From: Zychaea mexicana
Lineage: Eukaryota; Mucoromycota; Mucoromycetes; Mucorales; Lichtheimiaceae
DNA: 64,000 nt
Assembly: GCF_025766255.1 (NCBI RefSeq)
Contig: NW_026516671.1
Location: 62,001 to 126,000, forward strand
Reading direction: 5' to 3'
The translations under genes and the position numbers were made by a program. Numbering within the stretch: position 1 is the first letter of the stretch; the number at the start of each line of letters is the position of its first letter. The notes under the pieces are model-generated. The model saw only the letters and a list, made by a program, of their open reading frames with translations. It ran no database searches and had not been told where the DNA came from. Below, piece by piece: positions 24,990 to 37,389 of this stretch.

Positions 24990-25360
24990 TTCCTACTGCC
25001 ATTGCGCTTGGTACTTGTTGGTGCTTTCTCTGGAGCAGTTATGTAGTTGCAAATGAGCCTTTTTGTGCTTGAGTCGTCGAGAAAACCGTAGGCTGTGCAT
25101 TCGCATGTGTGCTCTCAAAAACAATACAGCTGGTTTACCTTCACGACTATACCAACAATGATTGCAAATTGCTGGTGGCAAAATAAATAACCGTATCGCA
25201 AAGCAAACAGACCATCCCCATATTCACATATACACGAACCAGATCGCCAACCCAAACTAAATGATGTTTGCCTTGATTTCTTTGCAGTATAAAAGGCCCA
25301 GTACATAAGCTCATTAGGGAAGTTACATAATCCAACTTGTTGGGTCTTGCCACCAATCTC
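24990..25360 (-). pseudogene. Unidentified coding relic
   Basis: The minus strand carries protein-like stretches in two frames, for example GDLVRVYVNMGMVCLLC in one and YGYLFCHQQFAIIVGIVVKV in another. The latter meets an in-frame TGA near 25115, after which EHTCECTAYGFLDDSSTKR continues. This looks like a formerly coding region, possibly transposon-derived. I do not recognise the family. Confidence 0.3.
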
Positions 25361-25836
25361 TCATGCTACTGTCTCTCAACATTACTGCTACTGATACACG
25401 TATACTAGTAATACTCATAGATAGATTGAATATGGAATGTATCATCACTGCTTAAGATTATAACAAGTTATCCCGTCAAGTTATTGATGTTTCTTATCTA
25501 CAATAGCTTTCAACGGCGCCAAACTTGCCAAGTTTTTAGAAGCGCATTGTTTTGTGCTGCTATTGATGAGTCAAAATAATAATGTTGTGCTTAACTTTTA
25601 TCTATTACATTTCAAGTAAAAGCCATTTCAGTTTACCCCCTTCCCTTCTTTTGTCTTTCAATGATCGCTGGCGGTACTACTATATCAAACTACACCAATA
25701 TCCGTATCCGGCAAGCCAGTATTCTAAAAGACATCCAGAAATGTGTTGACGTCCATATAATTTTTTTGTGAGCGTCCAAGCCTCGAGTACATAAATACAT
25801 TACATGGAGCTATACTACTGAGATTCTTCATGCAAT

Positions 25837-26220
25837 CTAACGAAGCCACTTTGAAATATTTGATTTGCTTGACGCTACTTTTGATATCAACACTAGCGAA
25901 AGTATCAAATGTAGGGGATGATGATAAGGGAAACCCGATCGGATATATACGTTAACAGTAGTTTGATCCAAAGATGATAGTAGTGTGGACACACTCAGTC
26001 GATTACCAAGTAAGTCTATCACAAGCTCGGTGCAACGGCGTTTGGTCGCAAGTTTGTGCAGGCACTCGAAGCAGCTGCAAAGACGGAGGGGCATCACGCT
26101 CTGAAAAAAAACGTCGATATTATGACTCACTAGGCTATGTATTACAAGATCCCACTTATTAAACGCGCGTTCAAAGTCCTCATCAGCAACTATGGAAGAG
26201 GGGACTTCTAACAGATGCAA
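25837..26220 (-). pseudogene. Unidentified coding relic, weakly LRR-like
   Basis: A 127-residue minus-strand frame contains Leu/Ser/Asp-rich stretches such as CTELVIDLLGNRLSVSTLL. Its 3' part has another frame ending KVASLDCMKNLSSIA. A similar segment lies on the same strand about 1.17 kb away (26970-27080, FPLKELLLDRLHENLYSSSA), so the region seems to be an old duplication of the same coding piece. It could be a remnant of an F-box/LRR gene. No start, intron or full domain can be supported. Confidence 0.3.
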
Positions 26221-26335
26221 TTCCTGATATTGTTGTACATATTGCGTTAATTTCAGGTTCGAAATTGTGTCTACCTTTTTTACAATACAAAACTTATGAC
26301 TGCAATTTCCATTGATCGGCGAGAAGCATCACAAG

Positions 26336-26361
26336 AATATATATATATATATATATATATT
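26336..26361. repeat. (AT)n microsatellite
   Basis: An alternating AT run of about 24 bp flanked by GA on the left and TC on the right. Confidence 0.9.
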
Positions 26362-27089
26362 CATGTAAACCGGTGACGTATGCCAAAATATAATAAAAAA
26401 GAAGGGCCTGCTTCTACACGATAAAAATATTGCTACAAATCAAAAGACCAGTGCATAGAAAAACTTTGTCTACGTATAAAATTAAATTTGGCTCGTGTTA
26501 TTGCGATGGACACGTTATGGATGAGGCTGTTGCTGCATTTCAATTAACCAAAAACTGTATGGCATCAACAACCCAGCGTACCCTTTGAATCGTGCAGTCA
26601 TCCACTATATCCAAGCTTCTAACAAAAAATGATTTGAAAAATTGTTCATAAGGTCAAGACTGCGGCACGATTGTGTGCCCATCGCGTGTCGACAAATTAC
26701 TCCACAGTACTGTACAGGCCATTTGTATACGAGTGAGCGCCGAGTCTTATACACTATGGTGATTCAAATACAGTCTCAAGAACGACTGTACTTGACTCCA
26801 AGTGGAAGCAATGAATATTAAATTTTGGTCAGTCAGAGGCAGTTGTGAATAATGTGGAAAGAAAACGCTCGTACAAGAGAAGAGAGAGGGAGAATCGGGT
26901 TGTGTTTAAATTTGAAACAGGCGAAGGTGAACAAAAGATGTCAAGGTAAAACTATTCATTCCTCTTAGGCACTACTACTGTACAGATTCTCATGCAATCT
27001 GTCGAGTAAGAGCTCTTTCAATGGAAATATGTTTTCCATTCTCAGACTTCTTGCTGTATAGGAAACGTTAGGTATAAGAGTCAGAGCAT

Positions 27090-28200
27090 TCGCAGCGGCA
27101 ACTGTAAACCTACCGATCCGCTTAATTTGTGAAAGATATTTGTCCCAGCGGCGAGTCTATCGTAAACTGTATAATTGAGGTTCCTGGAACTATATTTGTG
27201 CATGTATATTTTGATAAGGAATAGCCGATGATGGTTCAATGGATGAGACATCAAAAACTTGTATAGAACAAATATGTACACGAAAATATGTAAGCTATAC
27301 TATATAGCAATCTATGGCTCAATACAAAATCTGTGGCGAAACACGGCACCCAAATGATATATGAACAGTTGATGACTGGCGCATAATCTATTTGTAGAAC
27401 AGAGATCATCATCGATTTTTTATTGTATAGATCAGTCTTTACATAATCAAAATAAATATTAGGGTGAACAAAAACAAGCTTTCAAGTCACCTTGTATGTA
27501 AATGTACTTTGCTATACTACTTGTTGATGAAAAAGATACAAAAGCACATATATGATATCCTTTCTATTTCTGGACGCATCAGACTGGTCTTTTAGCAGTA
27601 ATATTTTGTGCGGTACATCCTCAGTAGCTTTTGATGTAACTCTATGGCGCTGCAACGACGTTTATTGTTAAATCGGATCTCTTACCAAAACTATGAGACA
27701 TTTTTTCATCAATTCTTTCCTTACAAGCGTAGTTAAGTTAGATAGACTAGTGACACAATCACAGCAACATTGCAACCTCCATGTGGTAGATTACAAGCAC
27801 ACTATTAACTGATACGTACAGATTTTCGATATGCTGCAATTGTGCCGTCGTACGATTTCGATTGAAAACGTCTCTGTAGTAAGAGTTATTAGTTCCAGAT
27901 ACAGGGCATGCATGCGTTCTTCATGTAACAAATAGACAGGCAGAAGTAGGGTGGGGGAGGTGGAGTTTGGATGGATGGTGGGAACGGATGGGTTATGCAT
28001 TGTGATACAGAATGTTACAAATTTTCAGATCCGATTTAGCGTGGAAACGAAGACCATTAAATCATGGCCGCAAACACCGGGTAATGCAAATTCTATTCTG
28101 AAACAATAAAGAGAGAAACACGCCCACCGACCTTGTTAATAAGTTTGTTGTTGTGTGAGTACTAAGGTTTGTTTATTACCTAGTAGATAATGATAGTAGT

Positions 28201-28231
<31 letters not shown>

Positions 28232-28705
28232 TTCTATATGCACTCCTGCTTACTCAACGGCAGGAGGGAATGCTCTGGATCAGCTCACAACGTCATCTTG
28301 CAGCAGCAAGTGATGAACTGACGATTCAAGCTATAAGCTATCACATACACAGCAACATACACAGCACGACAAAGTAGAATGTTCTTCGTCATTCTACTCT
28401 CTACAAAAGGCTTCTTCCGGAAGACGAGCGATCTAAAGAAGAGCACAAGATTAGGAAATGTTGAACACGCGCACGGCTGCCTGTTACATTCTGATTATCC
28501 AATCTATGCTGGATGAAGCGAACAACAAATAAATAAACAAAGTGTCTGCATATTGGAAAATGTATGTCGCTGTTGCTGGGTTGTTGCTGCTTTTAGACCT
28601 AAACGAACGGGGGGGGGAGCACAGAAGGGGGGAGGCCCTTTAAAATAATTTTCTGCCTTGTCAGACTATCTCTCTTTTCTTTTTCTTTCTTTATAATGCT
28701 TCGTC
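27090..28705. other. Intergenic, with (GCA)n microsatellite
   Basis: No gene recognised. About nine AGC/GCA units lie at 28203-28231. Immediately upstream of the transporter start is a G-run (28609-28617) and a TCTTTTCTTTTTCTTTCTTT-type pyrimidine tract (about 28672-28692), typical of fungal promoters. Confidence 0.5.
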
Positions 28706-31046
28706 ATGCAACGACCTGCATCGCAAACAGAGCCCATCCCTGACGAGACCATTGCAAACATTGTGCAACAGCATCTGGTCACTGATTCCCCTCATGAGCC
28801 ATCCTCTCCTGATCTGGGATCCCCAAGCAACACTAGCACAAGCCCTACTACTGTAGAGAATTCTGGGCGACCCACCGAGGAAATTCCTATACCTTATTAT
28901 TTGCCGGGTACAGCTATTACGCACGATATTTATTCGCATGCCAATTCGCTCCTTTCGAATGGATCCCCGCTTCAGCGGTCAAAATCAAGCAACGATATCC
29001 GGTTCAAAGCAGGCAAGGTCGTGCACAGCGACGATGAAGACGTCGATCCAGTGATGGAAAACTTGGACAAGCCGGGCGGATTTAGACGCTTCCACATGCA
29101 GCAACAACGCATGCTTGCCAATATCAATGACGCTGATGGCTCTGTAAGATCTGCTAGCAATCACAGTGATGCAGCAGCAACACCCTTATTCCGACCCGCC
29201 TCGTCGGCATCTACTGTAGATACTACCGATTATTCGGGCCTATTCCAGTCCGATTCATTACGCTCCAACACGATCCATTCAATGCGCGGTGTACCTACCC
29301 GCCATTTCTTGGAGTACCTGGCCATCACATCCGTCCTGGACCACTTTGCAGGCGAGAACCTGTCGGATTCAGAAGACGACGAATACACCTCTGATAGCGA
29401 GGAAGCACCGTTGCTACAGCAACAGATTCTCCGTCGTAGACAGCCATGGCGTTACCAACAGCTTGCTAACAACAAACGTCATCAACGCAACCAAGTTACC
29501 GACGTCGAGGACTCCAGGCCAAAGCATAAGGCGAGTATAATGAAAACCGTCTTGTTGCTTTTTAAGGCGTTCATCAGCAGTGGGATTCTGTTTTTGCCCA
29601 AGGGCTTCTCCAACGGTGGCCTGGGGTTCTCAATCGCCGTACTCTATTTTATGGGCGTTGTGTCATTGTATTGCTTTTTGCTCCTATTAGACTGCAAGCA
29701 ACACTACTCGGGCAGTTATGGTGATATCGGTGGTGCCTTGTATGGACCGTGGATGCGGCGAATTGTCTTATTTTCGATTGGTATATCTCAGGTAATGTGT
29801 AACATATTGCTAGAAAGCAAGGTTTGGACGGGATTTAGGAGTGTGTGGACGAAATTAGGATGACATAGACATCTTTATCAATTTGACATTTACGTTTATC
29901 GATAACTTAGTTGGGATTCACATGTGGTGGTACAATCTTCATTGTGGAGAACGTTATTCAAGCAGTGCGATCGTTATCGCATTACACAATTGAATTATCA
30001 AACTCTTCAGTGCTTGTTATGGTGGCGGTCTTACTGGCGCCGATGGTGCTGATACGCAACATTGCTAAATTATCGCCGGCAGCCCTCTTTGCTGACGTTC
30101 TGATCGTTAGCGGTCTCTTGATCCTTCTGGCGTGTGACATTTACCAAATCTTTTATGGTACCGGGGGTGGTCCTACTCCCGGACCGGGTGTGCAATGGTG
30201 GTTTAATCCAAGTGCCTATCCAGTATTTATTGGCACGGCAGTGTATTCTTTTGAAGGAATAGGTAAAGAAATATTAAGAATACTCAGAAGAAAACCTTAA
30301 AAGAGACTAACATCTTGTTTTTCTAGGATTAATTATTCCCATCCGCGATGCGATGGAGAAACCGGAAAAGTTCCCGATGGTACTGACGCTGGTCATGATC
30401 CTTGTGGCCACAGCATTGTGTTCTGTTGGGTCACTGGGCTATGTTGCATTTGGAACTGACGTCAAGACCGTGGCCTTGTTAAACTTACCTGATGGTCCCC
30501 TCGGAAGTACGGTCCAACTTGGCTATGCACTTGCCGTGCATATGACCAATCCATTGGCTCTGTTCCCTACGGTGCGCATTGTCGAGCATGCGTTGTTTGG
30601 TGAGCGGACGGGTAAACACAACTTGCATATCAAATGGCAGAAGAACTGCCTGCGGTTTGCTATCGTGGTCACATGTGGCGTGATTGCCTGGGCAGGAGCA
30701 AATGATTTGGATAAGTTTATTAGTTTGATCGGATCCATCTGTTGCTGTAAGTTGGTTTGCGTGTATATACGTTGGGTCGAGTCGGGTCGTGTTTGTGTTG
30801 ATGGTACTTAGCTTAAGGGCGGTGACAGCAGCATTATTTATGTTTGATATACTTACAATTCACGGTTTTTGCGATGTTTGCATATTAGGTCCTTTGAGTT
30901 TAATCTTTCCGCCCTTATTCCATTTATCTTTGGATAAAACAAGAGGGTTCCAGCGTGTGATGGACATGATACTGATTACTTTTGGTGTCGGCGTCATGGT
31001 GTTCACTCTGTACAATACATCGAAAGAATGGGGCTCTTCTAAGTAG
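28706..31046 (+). CDS. Vacuolar amino acid transporter, AVT3/AVT4-like (AAAP family)
   Basis: Four exons, 28706-29791, 29911-30262, 30327-30746 and 30889-31046, all phase-consistent, give 671 aa. The first about 275 residues are a Ser/Thr/Pro- and acid-rich cytosolic region without domains. The AAAP domain starts at KTVLLLFKAFISSGILFLPK and continues with SYGDIGGALYGPWMRR, QLGFTCGGTIFIVENV, FEGIGLIIPIRDAME and CPLSLIFPPLFHLSLDK. It ends with a hydrophobic helix and a short tail. A long hydrophilic N-terminus and the FEGIG motif are typical of yeast Avt3/Avt4, which export neutral or basic amino acids from the vacuole. Substrate and membrane here are inferred. A short G-run and pyrimidine tract precede the ATG. 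Confidence 0.9.
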
Positions 31047-31725
31047 ATCTATCCGAAGCTTACATCTTTGGCCTCCCATCATCCATCATCCTTCTCTTAA
31101 CTCCTACCCTTTCACATCTTTCAACTACACACCACGAAGTCGTGTACTCGTTGATCATATATTTACACGTTTTCCAGCACTATCTTTTTCATCAGGCATT
31201 ACAAGCATACATACTACACTCCAGCTTATATTCCATCATTCCTCCCACCCTTCTATTAATTTAGGCTAGAGTGCGGGAGAAAAAATACAAAAAACACGTT
31301 TAACAGTGGCGTGTGAAAACTTTCCTCATTTTACATCAGGGAAGTTACTATTCGGACTAACTGAAGGAAGATCTAGATAATGCGATGCTAGCTAGCTTGT
31401 TTAAGTCCAAGGGGACATTGATGGTGAGTATATCTAATACAGGAATTACATGTATGTATGCAGTAATACTTTAAGTTGCTTGATCACCGAGACATGACTG
31501 ATTGTGCGTGTTCCAATAATGTAATATGAGTATAATAATTTAGTAAATGATGGATGAGTTGTGTTAAATGTATATCATAGTGATTTTTCTAATGATTGAG
31601 TGGGTGTGTGGAGTGTGTGGAGTGTGAGTGTTGATTGAGAGAAAGAGAGAGAGGAAAGGGAAGAGAGATATGGAATGCATGTGTATAAAGAGTATAAATA
31701 TTATTAGTACATGGATTGATAACAT
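31047..31725. other. Convergent 3' region between AVT transporter and malic enzyme
   Basis: About 680 bp between two stops. It has a GTGTGGAGT short repeat at about 31612-31630 followed by a GA-rich tract. No gene seen. Confidence 0.55.
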
Positions 31726-34194
31726 TTAGTAAGGACTATGAACCAAGGGAACATATTCAGGCGAGAACATAGAGCCACGGACGACATCAGCAAGTAGTTC
31801 ACCTTCCTTCAACTTGGCCGTTGCGACGCCTTCGTCATAGGCAACCTCACAAATCCGGGTGCCCACGGCCAAAGCTACACTGCGCAAATCCTGAACACCA
31901 GGGAAGAGAATGCCTTCCTTGAGCTGGCTGGGCGAAGCCAGATTAGCAATGACACGTGCCGTTTCCAAGAACATATTGGGTGTCACACGCGAAGCACGCG
32001 ACACCGTAACACCCAGGCCAAGGCCAGGGAAACTGTACGAGTTGTTGCACTGGTTGGTACGGCCTAGACGACCATTGGGTAAGGGCACATCCTTGAACGG
32101 ACTACCTGAAGCAAAGATGGCACGGCTGTCAGTCCAACGGAAGGCTTCTTCCGCGGAACACTCAGCATGGGTGTCGGGGTTGCTGAGCGGAAACACGACG
32201 GGTCGCTCATGGTGTTTTGCCATGGTGCGGATAGCTTTTTCGGTAAACACACCGCGGATACCTGTCAGGCCCAGAATAACACTAGGTTTAACCCGTTCAA
32301 CAACATCATCAAGTGGCAAGCAGTCAGGAAGATCTGACTTGGCGTAACAGGATTGACGTTCGTCGAGCTCATTCAAGCGTTTGCCTTGTGGTTGTGCGTC
32401 GTCGACAAGCTCGGGGTTACCGAGGAGACCACGATGATCGACCATCCAAATGCGCTTGTAGGCTTCTTCGCGGGTCTTGACACGACCCTGAGCTACCATA
32501 CAGTCGATGATACCTTCACATACACCTACACCAGCAGAACCAGCACCAACGCATACAATACGTTCCTCGGCCAAGTCTTCTTGGGAACGACCACGGGCCT
32601 TTAGAGAAGCAAGAATACCGGCAAGAGTGATAGCGGATGTGGATTGAATGTCATCGTTGAAGCACGTTATCTGGTCACGATCTATAATAGACAAACTTTG
32701 GATGAGCGTCTTCCTTATGATATACTACGCACTTCAACTTGCTTACATTTGTTTAGCAGATTGTAGGCATGGGGATATTTGAAATCTTCAAACTGAATAA
32801 GAGCATCTAGAGTAACTGTGTTTAGCATTGCTGATTAATTACAAACTCCTCTCCTCCTATTAAACTTACTTGGCCATCGAGAAGTAACAGCAGTAATCCA
32901 TTCGTCAACGAACGAGTAATACTCTTCACCATCGAGACGAGGATGGTCCATACCAAGGTAGAGTGGGTCATTCAAGAGACTTTCATTGTTGGTGCCTACA
33001 TCCAGAACCACGGGAAGCACAGCACGGGGACGAATACCGCCTGCAGCAACGTACTATACATATAATTTGTCCAAATTAATAATCTATCGCGGGCCTTCCC
33101 GACAATTCCTTCAATTTACCAAGCTCAATTTTCCGATGGGAATCTGAATTAAAAGTTTTTAAAGGTTCAGGTGAGTAATAGAGTTTGTGGTAGAATATCT
33201 TGTTTCTTTTGAGACCGGTGTTCTTACCTGCATGCCTATTCATCATTTATCATAAGAAGAAGAGTATAAGAAACGAAGTTTAGTGACTATGGGAACGAAG
33301 AATGGTAATTAAATGTTATATTTCTATTTTTACCGTTTGCGCCAAGATCACCCTATTTTTATATCAAATCTGTTAGTATCTGGTAGTAATGATACACTTG
33401 TGGTAAGTAAACAGTATACATACCAAGCCGAGCACGCGCGAACCATCCGTAACGACAATGACATCGACTTCATCATGGGGCCAGTTGTAGACCATGGCAG
33501 ACATGGCACCACGGTCCTGGGAGGAAAAGTACATACCCCTGGATCGGCGGTATATACTGTGCGACTTTTGGCTTGCCAAACCGACTATATTCGTGTGCAA
33601 CTTTTCTTTTTAGTATGTCTGTTGTCTGTGTATGGAAAATAATTGGAAATACCCGGCAGATCGCGGGAAATAATCGGGTTGTCGTGATTGTCGTACCTGT
33701 AGGAGTGTAAATGACACCAGACAGTTCTTCCAAGTGCTGAATCAACAGCTTGTAAAATAATGTCTCGTTACGATCTTGGAGGGCCGACAAGAACACAAAC
33801 TTGGCCAAGGGCGATTCACAAGCGTCGAGATTGCGCTTGACTCGCAACAGTTGCTTATTCATTTCTTGCTGACGAGGTGGGACCAGTCCTCGAATGGACA
33901 ATCGTTCTCGTTCATTAATGCTAAATGCCGTACCTAGGATGGGCAAAGTGTTAGAAACACTGGCAACGAGGGTCATAAGGCTTTTCAGCCCGGGAAAAAA
34001 AGAGAGTACTTACCTTTAGACAACAGGGGATCGTGGATCACATTGACGCCTCTTGAGTGCGTGACTTGGACAGTCTTGTCTCGGCGAGGATCTAATGCTT
34101 GGATGGCAGGTGGCGCACCATAGCAACGACGGCTCAGGGCGCGCAGGCAGGATACCTTGGAAGCAGGCGAAAGACGACAACTGGTTGAAAGCAT
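31726..34194 (-). CDS. Malic enzyme (oxaloacetate-decarboxylating), probably mitochondrial
   Basis: Converts malate to pyruvate and CO2 with reduction of NAD or NADP. Nine exons fit exactly in phase: 34014-34194, 33697-33933, 33424-33584, 33334-33352, 33228-33235, 33120-33143, 32870-33053, 32747-32815 and 31726-32681, giving 612 aa. Family motifs run in order: [97 protein letters not shown], then the nucleotide-binding [13 protein letters not shown] and [18 protein letters not shown]. The N-terminus ([13 protein letters not shown], then Arg-rich) resembles a mitochondrial presequence. Exons 4 (19 nt) and 5 (8 nt) are micro-exons encoding parts of GDLGANGMQ. Cofactor preference cannot be told. 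In oleaginous Mucoromycota malic enzymes are discussed as NADPH sources for lipid synthesis. Confidence 0.95.
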
Positions 34195-34571
34195 GTTAAC
34201 GAAAAACAAAGAGTAGAAAAAAAGGAAGATGCGTGTGTTGTACAAGGTCAGGTATTTTGGCCATTTTATTTTAAAGCACAGTCCATCAAATTCGGATTCC
34301 TCGCACAAGTTAAAGTATACCCGATGAAGTTTCCTTTTGAATGGGAACGTAAGTATACCTCGCGCATTTCGGGAAGTCGCTCTGGACAAATACCCCACAC
34401 TTCCCAGACACCCAAGAATACCCCTGATTTAATAACACACACGCATACACACCTCTTCCCTGTGTGTACACAGCCATCAATAAATTACGTAATATCGACT
34501 TTTTTTTTATTTACAAAATGTACGTAGAGAAGAGTGTATAACCCAAAGAACGTCGTTCTATTGTTTTGTCT

Positions 34572-37389
34572 CTATGATACAGCGTTGTTTCTCCGAGCCT
34601 CTTCTTCGGTGAGCAGCGGCCTTTCGTCCTCGTCTTCCTGCTCTTCTGAGTGCCGCAATACTTGGAATTCATAGCCAGTTGGGCGTCCGCCTTCAGGAGC
34701 GTTCTCGGTCGATGGAACCACAGGTGATCGCCAACCCTTTCGTTTCTGGACGTACATGCCTGCTGCCAACGTTACGATGGCTCCACTTCCTACCAACGCG
34801 TATACAATTGTACTTGTGCCTCCACTCTTCCCCTCTAACTCCGAGTCTCCGTCTTCTTGGGCATCGCTGCTGGCCTGTGCAGCGGGTGATACAGATCCAT
34901 CACTGTTCGTTTGCTCGGCCTTGTTATCATCATCATCACCATCACTGGCACTCGTGGTTGGTATGGATTCTTCGGACGTGCTGGGCTTCAATCTGGTAGG
35001 TCGAGCAGGCACTACTTCGTCGCCAGTGGTAGACGCTGTTGATAAGGGCGTGGTAATTGTGGCGATAGGCGTGTCTGTGTGGTCCTCGATAGGCTCAGCT
35101 GTGGTTTTGTTGCTTTTTCCTGCCAACGGCGTATAGACCGGTTCGCCAGTGAAATTGGGATCCAACTCGCCAAACAATGTCAATGTCCAATTGAAAAGGT
35201 TGCCCTTGCTGTCAGGATGACTCACGTCATATACAAGTAACGACCATTCGCCAATTGGGTCTTCTTCCCTATTAACCGTTTCATACCGTTAACATGCTTC
35301 TTGTGGTGTGTTTGGGATACTTGACTCTTTCACCTTACCAATGCTTGACAGTCATAAACTTCCAGTTGACTATACCATCAGCACTCCTGTCTGCAGGACG
35401 CATCGTAGCAAGCTCCGACTCAACCTTGTTTGGACTTAGAAGGTTAATGACAAGATCGCCACGCCGTTCATGCTCAATGTTGACTGTCGCAGTGATGTGT
35501 TCCAAACGAAGCAGGCCAGCTGCTTTGACCATATCCTTTGTCACTTCAACTTTGCTTTCCAACGCTTGTCGTTGTTCCTTTTTATGGTTCGATGAATCCG
35601 GGATGGCGAGTTTGGGTTTGTCGATATTGACTGGCAACTCCAAATGTGTCTGTTTGTTGACCAACTCAAAGGTTTTGGCAGCTTCGACAATCGCATACGC
35701 GTCCAGTTTACCATAGCCGTATTTGTGGTTATACATCCTGCCAGATGGCAGCTTCTTCCAATCTTCATCATCTGAGCTGATCGGAACCGCTGTCTGTACG
35801 CACAAGTGTTGCAAGTCGCGCCACGTCAATTCAGGACGCACTGATAATACCAATGCAAACACACCAGCAGCTGTTGGTGCAGCTGCCGAAGTGCCGCCAT
35901 GATGGTCTGAGCACACACTTTTGCCCACGTTCGTCGTATAGATGTACTGCCCTCCGCCGCTTGAATACGTTACGACCATCTGTGCTGAGCAACTTTCCGA
36001 GTAAGGAGGATGTGCATTGTTGTGATCGATAGCACCTACGGTGATGGTGTAAATACTATTGGTGTAGCCGTCAAAATTGCAATTGTCGCCAGAAATAGCA
36101 CCGTTGCCCGTTGCAAAGACGTAGATTGAACCTTTGCCGTCACGACCGTTCTCGATACCGTTGACAAACGCATCAGCCAAGATACCATCTGGAGCTTCCA
36201 TCGTTTCACCGTTGTCAGGCGGTCCCCAAGAACACGAAAAGATATCATTTTCCTGATACTTGTAATTCAATGCCGCAGCTTCGTCTGCATCCGTAATCTC
36301 ACCAGAAAGGATACGCACACCTTTAATTTTGTACGGATTAAAAACGACGTTATTCATCTCTCTATTCTCAGTTAGCGGAAAATATATTCTTTTACCTGCC
36401 ACACGCGCATTATATGCAATGCCGATGCCACACACGTCGTTTTTCTGCGCAGCAATTTGGCCAGCGCAACGTGTACCGTGTGTGTCGTCAAATAATTTAG
36501 GTTTCGGCAGATCTTCATGGTCGTTGAAATCGTACGAGCCTGCAGCATACTAATTTATTATTCAATAAAGCTTGCCTTTTATTCAATCACAGGATTTCCC
36601 TCCTTTCCAAACCTTACAAAGTTCTCTGCAAGGTCTTCGCTTTCATAGTCCAATCCGTCATCCAAAATAGCGACAATGACGCCATTTCCGGTGGTGCCTA
36701 ACATCAGTGCAAACAAAAGTTATAAGCAGGAGATCGAATGCTTCTACCTTTGATAACTACACATACCTTGCTTCCACACCTCAGTTACGTTGATGTCGTT
36801 ACCGAAAATTTCTTGGTTTACCTACAACCCGCATAAATGTGCATATTTAGGCTAAATATCTTTCTTAACTGGTAGTCCGCAACTTCACACATACCAAATG
36901 CCATTGTCTCGAAAACCCTGGATCTTTGATATCAAGCACACGTTGAGCATCTTCTAAAATGGCTTGGCCCTGGGTTATTTCTGTAAACGGCGGTTCTCTA
37001 GGCAATGCTGCACGTTTCGATCGTCGCCTAGGTACCTGCGGATCGATTCGTTGCACACGATCCCAGTGACGCTGATCTTCATCTCGTTTGCTCAGCTGCT
37101 TCCGCGCCTGGAATGCCGCCACTATTGGATCCTCATCGTATATGGATCGTTTATGCAGGTTGCTTTTGGGAACACTAATCATGTAATAGGATTCAAGTTC
37201 ACCAACCATGCCTTCAAACTGTGCACCAAGGCTTCTGGCAACGTGATGTGCTGCTTCATGCGAAGCATCATGGTCGACTTGAGGCACATGCAGAGTGTAG
37301 TAGTCCCGATCCTGTGATCGTCTAACAATGTTAGACGCACCGACCACTGTTGTGGCTATGGCCAACCATAGCCATACAAATGGCTTCAT
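34572..37389 (-). CDS. KEX2: Kexin-type subtilisin protease (Kex2 family)
   Basis: Processes secreted precursors after dibasic sites in the late Golgi. Six exons, all in phase: 36895-37389, 36767-36821, 36618-36697, 36396-36549, 35339-36320 and 34572-35268, for 820 aa. Order: signal peptide (MKPFVWLWLAIATTVVGA), propeptide ending at RRRSKR before AALP, and the S8 catalytic domain. The catalytic residues are Asp196 (ILDDGLDYESEDL), His234 (DDTHGTRCAGQIAA), oxyanion Asn334 (FATGNGA) and Ser406 (HHGGTSAAAPTAAGV). Then comes the P/homo-B domain (LEHITATVNIEHERRGDL to WTLTLFGE), and a Ser/Thr/Asp-rich stalk. A transmembrane helix (STIVYALVGSGAIVTLAAGM) and a cytosolic tail with YEFQVL close the protein. 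Length and layout match fungal Kex2, and all key residues are present. The adjacent malic enzyme gene is on the same strand, 377 bp downstream. Confidence 0.96.

Noticed and set aside
29866..30300. Separate small membrane proteins suggested by open frames in the AVT gene
   Set aside because: They are exons of one transporter. Splice phases join exactly.
33473..33976. 167-residue minus-strand ORF across malic enzyme exon 2
   Set aside because: It reads through two introns. The conserved protein requires splicing at 33933 and 33697.
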